In this document: positions 17,071 to 25,389 of the stretch, piece after piece | How positions within the stretch are numbered: the stretch's first letter is position 1 | How the letters are laid out: every line of letters begins with the position of its first letter | Assembly: GCA_963815285.1 (NCBI GenBank) | Contig: CAWFGB010000010.1 | Location: 1 to 64,000 of the forward strand | Source of the DNA: JACCSI01 sp963815285 | GTDB taxonomy: Bacteria > Acidobacteriota > Vicinamibacteria > Vicinamibacterales > UBA2999 | Direction of reading: 5' to 3' | Length of the DNA stretch: 64,000 nucleotides | Notes under the pieces: model-generated | The model's database searches: none | The model's input: the letters and a program-made list of their open reading frames with translations, nothing else | Told to the model about the DNA's origin: nothing | Made by a program: the position numbers and the translations under genes

Positions 17071-17198
17071 CCGTCGTAGCGCAAAGTCATCGGGAGGGAG
17101 TATCAGGGGGTCGCAAATGCGATCGGCGTCACCCTGTAGTCCAACGCCGTCGAATAGCGCGCGCTGACATCAAACGCCCCACAAGGACGCGTGAAACG

Positions 17199-19517
17199 TT
17201 ACCGCACGCGTGGTTCGAGGGATCGCACGATCGCGGCGATCACGCCCACGAGCTCGTCAGGATCGACTGGCTTGACGACGTAGTGGACAAACCCTGCGGC
17301 AATCGCCCGTTCGCGGTCTGAGGCGCGAGCGTACGCGGTGAGTGCGACCGCGGGCAGGTCGCGATTCTTCATGGCTCGAACCCGTGCCAACAGCGCGCAG
17401 CCATCTTCGCCTGGCAGTCCGAGGTCAGCGACAAGCACATCAGGCGTAAAGCGCCAAAGGCGATCCAGAGCTTCCGCGTTGGACGAGGCGGTCATCACCT
17501 CGGCGCCGGCTGCTCCGAGCACGCTGGCCACCATCTCACGCGCGTCGTCGTGATCTTCGACGACGAGGATCCTGCGGCCGTGCAAGGAGCGCGACGGTTG
17601 TACCGCGACGGCGCTGTTGGTTCCCAGACCATCAGTCGTTGCCGCATCGCCCAGCCGGTCAACGGGAAGGCTGATTGTGAACGTCGCCCCATGCGTCTCA
17701 CCAGCGCTGTCTGCCTTGACCGTGCCCCCGTGCAGTTCGACCACCTGGCGCACGATCGCGAGGCCGAGCCCGAGTCCGCCATGCGTTCGGCTGGTGGACG
17801 AATCTGCCTGACGGAACCGATCGAACACGAACGGCAGCACTTCTCGTCGAATGCCGACGCCGGTATCGCTGATCTGAACTTCGGCCCAGTCTTCGAAGCT
17901 TCGCAGCGTCACCGTGATCAGCCCGCCGATGCCGGTGAACTTCACCGCATTCGACAGCACATTCCAGAACACCTGCTGCAGGCGGTTCGGGTCCGCTATG
18001 ACCGGGGGCACGTCCTCGGCGAGATGCGCCTCGAGCCGTACCCGTTTCGCTTGCAGCGCGGGACGCACGGCGTCGAATGCGGCGCCGAGGACGGTACGGA
18101 TGTCGAGCCGTTCCATCGCCAGCATCATCTTGCCGGTAATGATGCGCGAGACGTCCAGGACGTCCTCGATCAGCCGCTTCTGTGCTTCGGTGTTGCGCTC
18201 GATGACTTCCACGGCATGTGCGGTGTAATCGTCGAGCGGACGCGTGCGCAGGATGCGCGCCCACCCGTAGACAGCATTGAGTGGCGTGCGCAGCTCGTGT
18301 GAGAGCGTGCTGAGGAACTCGTCCTTCAGCCGATTGGCCTCCTCCGCCTCGTGATAGAGCTCGATGCGGTCCAGGGCCAGCCGGCTGCGGCGCTCGAGTT
18401 CCTCGACGAACAATTGCCCGGCGCCTGCGAATCGGCCCACAGTGGCGGCGCCCAGCACCAGCACCGCGCTCTGTCGAGCCCGTCCGACGAGCGGCAGGAG
18501 GGCGACGCTGCCGATGCCCAGCTGCTGCAGCAGAGGACCCGTGCCAGGGATCCCGAGCAACCCCATCCCGCGATCGGCTGTGATGTCGCCGACGGTCATC
18601 GGCCGTCTCGTGCCGATGACGCGAGCGATGAGCGAGTCGGCCGGCAGGTCGCCCGAGACGGCTTCAGCAAGGCGCGTCAGGCTGGTCGAGAGGTGAGGTA
18701 CGACATGAACACCAGGATCGGAGCGAACCCTGCGATCTTCCGTGACGACATGAAGCATCGTCCAGTCGGCGGCGAAGGGGACCGGCAATATCCGCATCAC
18801 CTCGAGAAGCTGCTCAAACCGCACCACGGGGGCAAGGCCTTCCGAGACCGCCGCCAGAAACGCCAGCGTGTCGCGCTGCTCGATGAGCGCGTGCTCGCGA
18901 CGGGCTTCGGCGCGCTGCCGCTCGGCAATCTCCTGTCGCAGGCGTTCGTTAGCATGTTCGAGCGCGGTAGTACGCTCCTTCACACGGAGCTCGAGTTCGT
19001 CATGCGCGGCCCTGAGCGCGTGCTCCTGCTCTCTGAGCGTCCGCTCGGCGGCGATGCGCTCGGTGACGTCGATTGCGTGGCCGAGTACGTACGGGGCGCT
19101 TCCCGCCTCCTCAAACAGCACATTGCGGTACATCCACACGCGCTCGCTGCCGTTGCGGGCGATGACGCGCATCAAACCGGCATCCTGCCCGTTGGCCCGA
19201 ATGCGCTGCAGGTAATCGCCGAACCGCGGGCGGGTGTCCGGCGCGAGAAAGTCGGCGAGGTTCCGACCCACGCCGTGCTCGACCTCATAGCCAAGCGAAC
19301 GTGCCGCCGCGGGGTTGATGGAGTGCAGACGACCGTCTAAGTCGTGCGCGCACATGAGGCCGAGACTGTGCTCGACGAGATTGCGGTGGCGCCTCTCGCT
19401 CTTCGCGAACGCATCCGTCGCGTGCAGCCAGGCCGCGGTGATCTCGTCCAGCGCGGCAGGTTGGGCAGCAGGTGCCAGTGCGTGGTCGTCGTGTTGAAGC
19501 GGTTGCTCGTCAGCCAT
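17199..19517 (-). CDS. Hybrid sensor histidine kinase (PAS-GAF-HisKA-HATPase-REC)
   Basis: The 772-residue protein has no transmembrane segment. Order: PAS/PAC (~40-155), coiled coil (~155-215), GAF-like domain (~222-390), HisKA with phospho-acceptor His407 in LSTLSHELRTPLN, and HATPase with the N-box NRLQQVFWNVLSNAVKF, G1 DTGVGI and G2 GLGLGL. A C-terminal receiver domain (647-772) has acidic pocket E654/D655, phospho-acceptor D698 and K749. The cytoplasmic sensor therefore phosphorylates its own receiver; no separate response regulator is nearby. It is convergent with the ADOP gene. Confidence 0.93.
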   Translation of the reverse strand: MADEQPLQHDDHALAPAAQPAALDEITAAWLHATDAFAKSERRHRNLVEHSLGLMCAHDLDGRLHSINPAAARSLGYEVEHGVGRNLADFLAPDTRPRFGDYLQRIRANGQDAGLMRVIARNGSERVWMYRNVLFEEAGSAPYVLGHAIDVTERIAAERTLREQEHALRAAHDELELRVKERTTALEHANERLRQEIAERQRAEARREHALIEQRDTLAFLAAVSEGLAPVVRFEQLLEVMRILPVPFAADWTMLHVVTEDRRVRSDPGVHVVPHLSTSLTRLAEAVSGDLPADSLIARVIGTRRPMTVGDITADRGMGLLGIPGTGPLLQQLGIGSVALLPLVGRARQSAVLVLGAATVGRFAGAGQLFVEELERRSRLALDRIELYHEAEEANRLKDEFLSTLSHELRTPLNAVYGWARILRTRPLDDYTAHAVEVIERNTEAQKRLIEDVLDVSRIITGKMMLAMERLDIRTVLGAAFDAVRPALQAKRVRLEAHLAEDVPPVIADPNRLQQVFWNVLSNAVKFTGIGGLITVTLRSFEDWAEVQISDTGVGIRREVLPFVFDRFRQADSSTSRTHGGLGLGLAIVRQVVELHGGTVKADSAGETHGATFTISLPVDRLGDAATTDGLGTNSAVAVQPSRSLHGRRILVVEDHDDAREMVASVLGAAGAEVMTASSNAEALDRLWRFTPDVLVADLGLPGEDGCALLARVRAMKNRDLPAVALTAYARASDRERAIAAGFVHYVVKPVDPDELVGVIAAIVRSLEPRVR

Positions 19518-19694
19518 ATCACCAGTCGAATTTCAAGAGCAAAACGCGGTGAGTTTGAAACCTAGAACGCCGGACTAGAAACCATGTGCGCGACGGGCGA
19601 CTGAGCGGATCCTACACCCAACGCTCCGAGCTCGCAGTTTTCCTGTGGGCCAGCGACGGGTTTGCGGGGCTCCGAAATCGCGAACGCCCTCACC

Positions 19695-20306
19695 TTAACG
19701 CGTTGGCGACACGACGACCAGCTCGTTTTCCACGGCGAACACCCCGCTGACTTCGCGCGCCCTGAACTCTGCCAGCTGTCGATCTCCCGGGTTGTCGACG
19801 TAACCAAGCAACGTCGTTCGGCCCCCCCGGACGACGATGTGAATCGGATAGAAGCCAAACGGCTGACGCTCGGGGAAGCGATTGAACTCGAGCGCCTCGT
19901 TAAGCGCAAAACCCGGCCCCCCTGAGGAATAACGGGACAGGAAGCCGTCGGTGTAGATCCGGTAGAACGTTGCACTTCTGATCCGATCGTCGTTTGGAGA
20001 CGTCGGCAGCCGTTCTATCTGGTTGGCGACTTCATCGACTCCGGCCACCCGCTTGACAGCGCGCTCGGCGTCTGACGGAAGCGTTCCGCTGTAGGCATAG
20101 CCGATCAGCGTCACGGTGCCACGCTCAATGCTGAACGAAAGGAAATCGAAGACGCCGTAGTTGGGCAATCGTTCGAGCGCGCGCCGCACTGCCAGCACCC
20201 GTTGTTCTGCGCCGATGTTCTGCGCGTGCAGACCGGGCGAGGCCGCTGCCGCAATCACGGCGGCGATGACGAGGCGATTGAGCTGAAGCCGCGTTCGAAC
20301 TGGCAT
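19695..20306 (-). CDS. Secreted BON-domain protein
   Basis: A signal peptide (VIAAVIAAAASPGLHA) precedes two BON modules. One is at about residues 35-100 (RVLAVRRALERLPNYGVFDFLSF, GTVTLIGYAY, VAGVDEVANQIE). The second is at about 105-200 (ALEFNRFPERQPFGFYPIHIVV, RTTLLGYVDNPGDRQLAEFRAREVSGVFAVENEL). BON domains bind membrane phospholipids or partner proteins in the periplasm, as in OsmY. The gene stands alone and is divergent from the methyltransferase gene. Confidence 0.85.
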   Translation of the reverse strand: MPVRTRLQLNRLVIAAVIAAAASPGLHAQNIGAEQRVLAVRRALERLPNYGVFDFLSFSIERGTVTLIGYAYSGTLPSDAERAVKRVAGVDEVANQIERLPTSPNDDRIRSATFYRIYTDGFLSRYSSGGPGFALNEALEFNRFPERQPFGFYPIHIVVRGGRTTLLGYVDNPGDRQLAEFRAREVSGVFAVENELVVVSPTR

Positions 20307-20462
20307 TGGTCGTTCTCCTATTGAGGAAGACGACTAACCGGGCCACTCAATCGTGAGCAAGGAGTAATCATCCGGTAAACATGGGGTGAAACAGGCTTGT
20401 GCCACCGTCAGCCTTCCATTGTGAGGTTCGCGCCTCACGCCCCAGTGGGCGGAGATATCAAC

Positions 20463-21548
20463 ATGCTCTGCTCATCAGTCCCGGCCACCGAAGAGGCTTT
20501 GACGTCACGCGTGCTGCACTCGACGATCCACGCTCTCGAGGTCTTCAGCATCTACCTCGGCACGCAACTCGGTCTCTATGAGGCCTTGTCGTCCGGGTTA
20601 CGAATCACGCCACCCGAGCTGGCACAGGCGGCCGGAATCTCGCCGCGTTATGCTCGCGAGTGGCTGGAGCAGCAGGCCGTCGCGGGCCTGATCCGGGTCG
20701 AGTCGGCGGCCGCGCCTGCCGACGAGCGTAGATACTGGCTGCCCGCCGAACATCTGAACGTGCTGGTCAATCAGGACCACCCAGCTCATCTGGCCCCACT
20801 GGCGCAGATGGTCGCCGGCATCGGTGGCGTTCTCGACCAGGTCGTTCGTGCGTATCGCAGCGGCGGCGGCGTTCCCTACACCCAGTTCGGCGCTGCGTTT
20901 CGGCAGGGACAAGCCGGCATCAACCGTCCCGCGTTCCTGGCTGACCTCGTGGAGCGGTGGATCCCCGCGATGCCGGATGTGCACGCGCGATTGACCGGCG
21001 AGCGCCTGCGGATCGCCGATGTCGGCTGCGGCGCGGGCTGGTCGACGATTGCCATAGCCCGCGCGTATCCCCAATGCGGCGTGATCGGCTTCGACGCCGA
21101 CTCCGCGTCAATCGCGGACGCGAAAGCCAACGCGGCCGGCCAGGCTGTGCCGGTGCGGTTCGAGACCGCCGACGCGAGCAGCCTGGCTGACGAGGGTCCC
21201 TTCGATCTGATTGTCGTGCTCGAGGCGCTTCACGACATGTCGGCGCCCGTGGAGGTGCTGAACGGGCTACGCCACGCGCTTGCCCGAAACGGGACGCTGC
21301 TCATTGCCGACGAAAAAGTCGCCGAGCACTTTCATGCGCCGGCCGACGACATTGAGCGGCTGATGTACGGGTGGAGCATCGTGCACTGCCTGCCGGTGTC
21401 GTTGGCCGCGACACCGTCGGCGGCCATCGGCACAGTGATCAGGTCTGAGACCGTGCGTCAACTGGCGCAGGATGCGGGCTTTGCCCGGGTCGACGTGCTG
21501 CCCGTCGATGGCGGCTTCTTCCAACTCTATCGCCTCGGTCTCGCGTAA
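20463..21548 (+). CDS. Class I SAM-dependent methyltransferase, Rv2258c-like
   Basis: I use the ATG at 20463, 8 bp after GGAG; upstream residues are not conserved-looking. Residues 1-90 form a winged-helix dimerisation domain (LGLYEALSS, ELAQAAGISPRYAREWLEQQAVAGLI). The Rossmann fold follows, with SAM motif I IADVGCGAGWSTIAIA (from about residue 180), the acidic residue at the end of strand 2 (IGFDAD), and DLIVVLEALHDM. The architecture matches Rv2258c-type methyltransferases, whose substrates are mostly unknown. Confidence 0.85.
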   Translation: MLCSSVPATEEALTSRVLHSTIHALEVFSIYLGTQLGLYEALSSGLRITPPELAQAAGISPRYAREWLEQQAVAGLIRVESAAAPADERRYWLPAEHLNVLVNQDHPAHLAPLAQMVAGIGGVLDQVVRAYRSGGGVPYTQFGAAFRQGQAGINRPAFLADLVERWIPAMPDVHARLTGERLRIADVGCGAGWSTIAIARAYPQCGVIGFDADSASIADAKANAAGQAVPVRFETADASSLADEGPFDLIVVLEALHDMSAPVEVLNGLRHALARNGTLLIADEKVAEHFHAPADDIERLMYGWSIVHCLPVSLAATPSAAIGTVIRSETVRQLAQDAGFARVDVLPVDGGFFQLYRLGLA

Positions 21549-21677
21549 TCGTCCGGAGTCTGCCTGCGGCGTCGCTGGACGTTCCGAGCCAACGGGGTGA
21601 GCGCGAGCTTTAGCCCGCTGGACCCGCAGGTGAAATCGTTCGTCACACTGTCAACTCTCAAGGGGAGAACCACCGTC

Positions 21678-22286
21678 ATGCATCTGTCTTCGCTCGCTCA
21701 TCTCGCTCGTCGCGCGGTCGTTGCCTGCGCCGCCACCGTTGCCGTCATCGCTTTGTCAGCTCCACTCGCGGAGGCGAGACAGTCGGACCTGGCCGCCGCA
21801 AAGAAGGCGGCTGAGATCGTCGAGTTCACGGTCGATGTCGCCGAGGACCTGAACGGAAAGTTCGTGCCCACGCTGGTCAGGCCCGAGGACACGCAGCCGG
21901 AGCGTGGATCGTTCTACGTCACGCAGGGGCGCGTCTTCCCGGCCGGCACCATTGAGGGCGACGGCGCGGACTTCGACCCGAATCGTAGCGGCCATGTCGG
22001 CATCTGGATCTCGCGTGGCACGCACTTGGTTGCGGCATCCGAGATTCCGCAGGCCGAGACGTGGTGGGTCCACACCGCGCAGCTGTATATCCTGGGCCGA
22101 CAAGGGAAAGAGCAGATCGCCACTGAAGGCGTCGAGGGAATCGGTACTGTCTCACGCATAGTGAACGGCGGCACCGGCAATTACGTCGGCTGGGTGGGCG
22201 AGCAGCGTCAGACCTTCCTCGGGTCCAACGCCACGGGCGGTGCCAATCTGCGAGTGACGTTCGTGCTGCGGAAGGTTGGACACTGA
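21678..22286 (+). CDS. Secreted protein with an allene-oxide-cyclase-like barrel
   Basis: The ATG at 21678 follows AAGGGGAG. A signal peptide (~30 residues, ending LSAPLAEA) precedes a ~170-residue beta-rich domain. The segments GSFYVTQGRVFPAGTIEG, HVGIWISRGTHLVA and the near-C-terminal NGGTGNYVGWVGEQRQTFLGSNATGGANLRVTF pattern resemble the dirigent/allene-oxide-cyclase-type barrel found in secreted bacterial proteins. Function is unknown. It is convergent with the TPR gene at 22314 with only 27 bp between stops. Confidence 0.7.
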   Translation: MHLSSLAHLARRAVVACAATVAVIALSAPLAEARQSDLAAAKKAAEIVEFTVDVAEDLNGKFVPTLVRPEDTQPERGSFYVTQGRVFPAGTIEGDGADFDPNRSGHVGIWISRGTHLVAASEIPQAETWWVHTAQLYILGRQGKEQIATEGVEGIGTVSRIVNGGTGNYVGWVGEQRQTFLGSNATGGANLRVTFVLRKVGH

Positions 22287-22313
22287 GAAGTGTCACGCCG
22301 GCAAGGCGCGTGA

Positions 22314-24125
22314 TCAGAGTGCCCAGTCGGTCGGTGTTTCGGGCTCGTACACACAGAAGGTGCCTGTGTGCATGCTGTTTTCAAGGTGCCGGCCAAGGCG
22401 CGGATGGGCGGACGCGATCTTCTTGATCGCATTGCGAATTCGCCAAGTGACGGCAGACCGCGCGCGTTCAGCGGCGCTGCCGAGCTGTCGTGCGCGGCCG
22501 CCGATGCCGAGCGCTCCTGAGAGATGTTCGACCAGTTGGTCGAGTTCCTCGCGGGCTCGCTCGGCGCGGCCCGGGTCATGCACGGCCTCAGCCTCGTCAA
22601 TCTCCTGCTGCAGATCGCGCACGCGCGACTTGAGCTCGCGGCGTGCGCGATCATCGAGCACCGGGACATCGCCGCCGAGGTCGACCGGGCGATCCGCCAG
22701 CTCCAGGCAGTGCATTTCCACGCCCGGCCTGGCCAGCAAGTGCGCCAGGTCGAGAAATCCCTTCTGATGCGTCAACTGGACCGAGAGACCGCCGAATGCC
22801 AACGTCCACAACGTCCCGTCTCGGCGGAACGTGGCGGGCGCCAGGTCCACGGTCCGCGGCTGTGCGACGGCTTCAAAGCGTCCTTCGTCCGGGTCGGCGT
22901 CGAGACCCGCGAGGCTCAGCCCACGGGCGAGACGTTCGCCGTCCTCCGCCCGCTTGAACGGGTTGACGTGAAGCAGCCACCGCAGCGGCTCGCCCGGCTC
23001 CGCGGGGCGGCCGAAACCGATCCGCTCCTGAAAGTCATCGAGAAACTCCCGAAGGTAGCGCGTCGCGCCGGCCATATCGCCGGTCAACGCACAGGACGCC
23101 GCGGCGAACGCGGCGACGTCCACGAACATACGGGTCGGCGCGGCCGCGGACATGTCCAGGCACTCGCGGTCCCGACCGAGCATGAACAGCGCCAGTCCGG
23201 CCGGTGCCGCGTACCACGGCGGGAATGCCGGGTTGAGGCGCATGGCCTTGGCCGCCGTCGCGAGTGCCGTCTCGGGCTCACCCAGGTAAGCCTGGCAGAG
23301 GCCGGCGTGCACCAGCACGTCGGTGTCGTTGGGGTTGAGCATCAGCGCGCGTTCCAGGTGGTGCGCCGCTTCGTCGTAGCGTCGCCGATAGACGAGGATC
23401 CGGCCCAGCACGACCTGCACCATGGCATCGTTCTCGTCGAGCGAGAGCGCACGCCGGGCGTATTCGTAAGCCAGGCGCTCCTTCTCGTCCCATTGCGCCC
23501 AGGCCTGACAGCTCCATTCGTTGAAGTGCGAGAGCGACAGCCCAGAGTAGGCGCGGGCGTAGGACGGATCGATCTCCAGCGCCCGGTCAAAGAATCGGCG
23601 CGCCTCGATATCGGCCGCGACAGTCCCCTGACGCAGGCAGTCGAGACCGCGAAGCCAGCAGTCGTAAACCTCGAGGCTGGCCAGCGGCGCACGGCGGACC
23701 ACGTCCAGGCGCGCCCCGTCAATCTGCACGGCCAGCGTCCGGGCGATACGCGCGGCAATTGCGTCCTGCACGGCCAGCAGATCACGAGCCGTGGCGTCGT
23801 AGCGATCCGCCCAGACCTGCCGACCGTTGCTCGCTTCGACGAGTTGGACGGTCACCCTGACGGCGTCGCCAGCGTGGCGCACGCTGCCGTGGACAAGGTG
23901 GTCGGCGGCAAGGCGTCGCTCGGGGTCGCCACCGCGGGTCACAAGGGCGGCAGCAACGGCCCTCGGGTGAAGGACCTCCAGCGTGCCGAACCGGGAGAGT
24001 TCGGTCGCCACATCCTCGACGAATCCGCGCGCGAAGTAGTCCTGCGCCGGATCGCCCGACAGGTTTTCGAACGGCGCAATAGCGACAGTTGCCGCGCTCA
24101 TGCTTCCCGCCTTGGGCTGACTCAC
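22314..24125 (-). CDS. TolB/FlgO-like and TPR protein with a C-terminal helical domain
   Basis: The N-terminal ~120 residues (VAIAPFENLSGDPAQDYFARGFVEDVATELSRF, then VHGSVRHAGDAVRVTVQLVEASNGRQVWADRYD) match the FlgO/adenylate-cyclase-associated domain. A TPR array follows (~150-400; RFFDRALEIDPSYARAYSGLS, HHLERALMLNPNDTDVLVHAGL). The C-terminal ~200 residues (VQLTHQKGFLDLAHLLARPG, then a charged helical stretch ending LGRHLENSMHTGTFCVYEP) match a domain seen at the C-terminus of many large ATPase/LuxR-type regulators. No N-terminal DNA-binding or cyclase domain is present. The start is GTG 24125 or ATG 24101. Confidence 0.75.
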   Translation of the reverse strand: MSQPKAGSMSAATVAIAPFENLSGDPAQDYFARGFVEDVATELSRFGTLEVLHPRAVAAALVTRGGDPERRLAADHLVHGSVRHAGDAVRVTVQLVEASNGRQVWADRYDATARDLLAVQDAIAARIARTLAVQIDGARLDVVRRAPLASLEVYDCWLRGLDCLRQGTVAADIEARRFFDRALEIDPSYARAYSGLSLSHFNEWSCQAWAQWDEKERLAYEYARRALSLDENDAMVQVVLGRILVYRRRYDEAAHHLERALMLNPNDTDVLVHAGLCQAYLGEPETALATAAKAMRLNPAFPPWYAAPAGLALFMLGRDRECLDMSAAAPTRMFVDVAAFAAASCALTGDMAGATRYLREFLDDFQERIGFGRPAEPGEPLRWLLHVNPFKRAEDGERLARGLSLAGLDADPDEGRFEAVAQPRTVDLAPATFRRDGTLWTLAFGGLSVQLTHQKGFLDLAHLLARPGVEMHCLELADRPVDLGGDVPVLDDRARRELKSRVRDLQQEIDEAEAVHDPGRAERAREELDQLVEHLSGALGIGGRARQLGSAAERARSAVTWRIRNAIKKIASAHPRLGRHLENSMHTGTFCVYEPETPTDWAL

Positions 24126-24230
24126 ATTGAAAGGCGCTCCCTCACGCCCAGAAGGTAAAGGGCGTCAGCGTCAACGAGTCAGGATGAGGAATTCTAGCGC
24201 GGCCGCCGAAGCGCCGCTCGGGAGGAAACA

Positions 24231-25031
24231 ATGAGAACAATCACCGGGTCCACAGGGGTCACTGTTTCGTTTTCGGTCGCCGGGAGCGGGCCTCCCCTCG
24301 TGCTCGTGCACGGCGGGTTCAGCGATCACGAGACCAACTGGAGCTTCGTCGCGCCCCTGTTGCGGGAGCGGTTCACCGTGTATGCCATCGCCCGCCGCGG
24401 GCGGGGAGCAACCGATGCGACCAGTGGCCACACTCTTGAAGACGAGGCGCAGGACGTCGCCGACGTCGTCCGCTCGATCGCCGATCCTGTGTATTTGCTG
24501 GGGCATTCGTACGGGGCTCACTGCGCGCTCTTGGCCGCCGCCCGCCAGCCCCACCGGGTGCGCAAGCTGGTGCTCTACGAGGCGGCGTGGCCGACCGCGT
24601 TGAGGGCAGATGCGCTCGCCGCGCTCGAGACGTTGGCAGCGGCCGATGCCTGGGACCAGCTCGCCTATGCGTTCTTCGCCAACCTGCTGCATGTGCCGAC
24701 CGACGAACTCGACGCGCTGCGCACCTCGGACCTATGGCCCCCGATCGTGGCTGACGCGCGAGCCACGCTGGGGGACCTGCGTGCGCTACACGCGTACCGC
24801 TTCGATCCGGCGCGCTTCATGGGCCTGGAGGTGCCGGTGCTGTTGCAGATTGGCTCCGAGAGTCCTCGCGACCTCTACGTCACCGACGCGCTCGCGGCTG
24901 TCCTGCCGGACGCGCGGATCGACACGCTGGCCGGACAAGCGCACGAAGGAATGACGACAGCGCCGGAGATGTACGCCGAAACGACACTGCAATTCTTGTC
25001 CGGCGTCACAGCTGTGACGTCACATGGGTGA
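24231..25031 (+). CDS. Alpha/beta hydrolase
   Basis: The 266-residue protein has the alpha/beta hydrolase fold: oxyanion segment LVLVHGGFSDHETNW, nucleophile elbow GHSYGAH (Ser93), and C-terminal His in GQAHEGM. The catalytic acid is probably in the SESPRDLYV region. There is no signal peptide, so it is cytoplasmic. The substrate cannot be told. The gene is divergent from the TPR gene; its stop codon lies inside a short palindrome followed by a heptamer array. Confidence 0.9.
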   Translation: MRTITGSTGVTVSFSVAGSGPPLVLVHGGFSDHETNWSFVAPLLRERFTVYAIARRGRGATDATSGHTLEDEAQDVADVVRSIADPVYLLGHSYGAHCALLAAARQPHRVRKLVLYEAAWPTALRADALAALETLAAADAWDQLAYAFFANLLHVPTDELDALRTSDLWPPIVADARATLGDLRALHAYRFDPARFMGLEVPVLLQIGSESPRDLYVTDALAAVLPDARIDTLAGQAHEGMTTAPEMYAETTLQFLSGVTAVTSHG

Positions 25032-25043
25032 TCGTTCGATCAC
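25028..25043. terminator. Palindrome over the hydrolase stop codon
   Basis: GTGATCG and CGATCAC flank a 2-nt centre (TT); the TGA stop codon is inside the left arm. It could act as a short terminator stem or a protein-binding site. No T-tract follows; the heptamer array starts 3 bp later. Confidence 0.4.
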
Positions 25044-25045
25044 TT

Positions 25046-25097
25046 CAGGCCCCAGGCCCCAGGCGACAGGCCGCAGTCTCCAGGCGCCAGACGTCAG
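25046..25097. repeat. Heptamer array (CAGGCYY)n, copy 2
   Basis: Seven tandem 7-bp units (CAGGCCC twice, then CAGGCGA, CAGGCCG and more degenerate forms) begin 15 bp after the hydrolase stop. It is the same unit as at 10567-10666 and 38699-38779. Confidence 0.8.
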
Positions 25098-25389
25098 ATA
25101 AACATGCGAGGACCCGAAGCTACTAGCTCGACTAGACGGGCGTACCGAGTCAAAGGAGGATCGAAAACAGAACGCGAATGCTTTCAGCGCGCTCAACAAT
25201 TTTCCGTGCAATTCTTACGCAGTTACAGCTGAGCTGCGTCGAGCCGACGAGCGCGTCTGAATTGGAAAATCAACCGACAAACCTAGATCAGTAATACTGG
25301 CACGTTTCCCGCACGCCGAAAGCTCGTCTGCCAAAACGGCAGTGACACGGCCGCGGTAACTGACGCGGCTAAAACCGCCGCGCTAGCTG
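25098..25389 (+). other. Leader region of the glycan operon
   Basis: No gene is seen. Base composition is visibly less GC-rich than the flanking genes, as expected of a promoter region. It contains the sigma-54-like element at 25298-25313 and a partly self-complementary CGCGG/CCGCG stretch just before the first gene. Confidence 0.5.
25298..25313 (+). promoter_or_regulatory. Sigma-54-like promoter candidate
   Basis: TGGCACG-TTTC-CCGCA matches the -24/-12 consensus TGGCACG-N4-TTGCA at every position except TT of the -12 element (CC here). The GG-to-GC spacing is exact. It lies ~80-110 bp upstream of the first operon gene. No enhancer-binding activator is encoded in the window. Confidence 0.35.

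Noticed and set aside
17186..17211. CGCGTG/CACGCG inverted pair at the end of the histidine kinase gene as a terminator
   Set aside because: Only six pairs, partly inside the coding region; too weak to call.
22524..24158. Plus-strand open frame of 544 codons
   Set aside because: Mirror of the TPR protein on the minus strand; composition is Arg/His/Glu-rich without domain motifs.
25020..25211. Short minus-strand frame before the glycan operon
   Set aside because: It reads through the heptamer array and the leader; composition follows the repeat.
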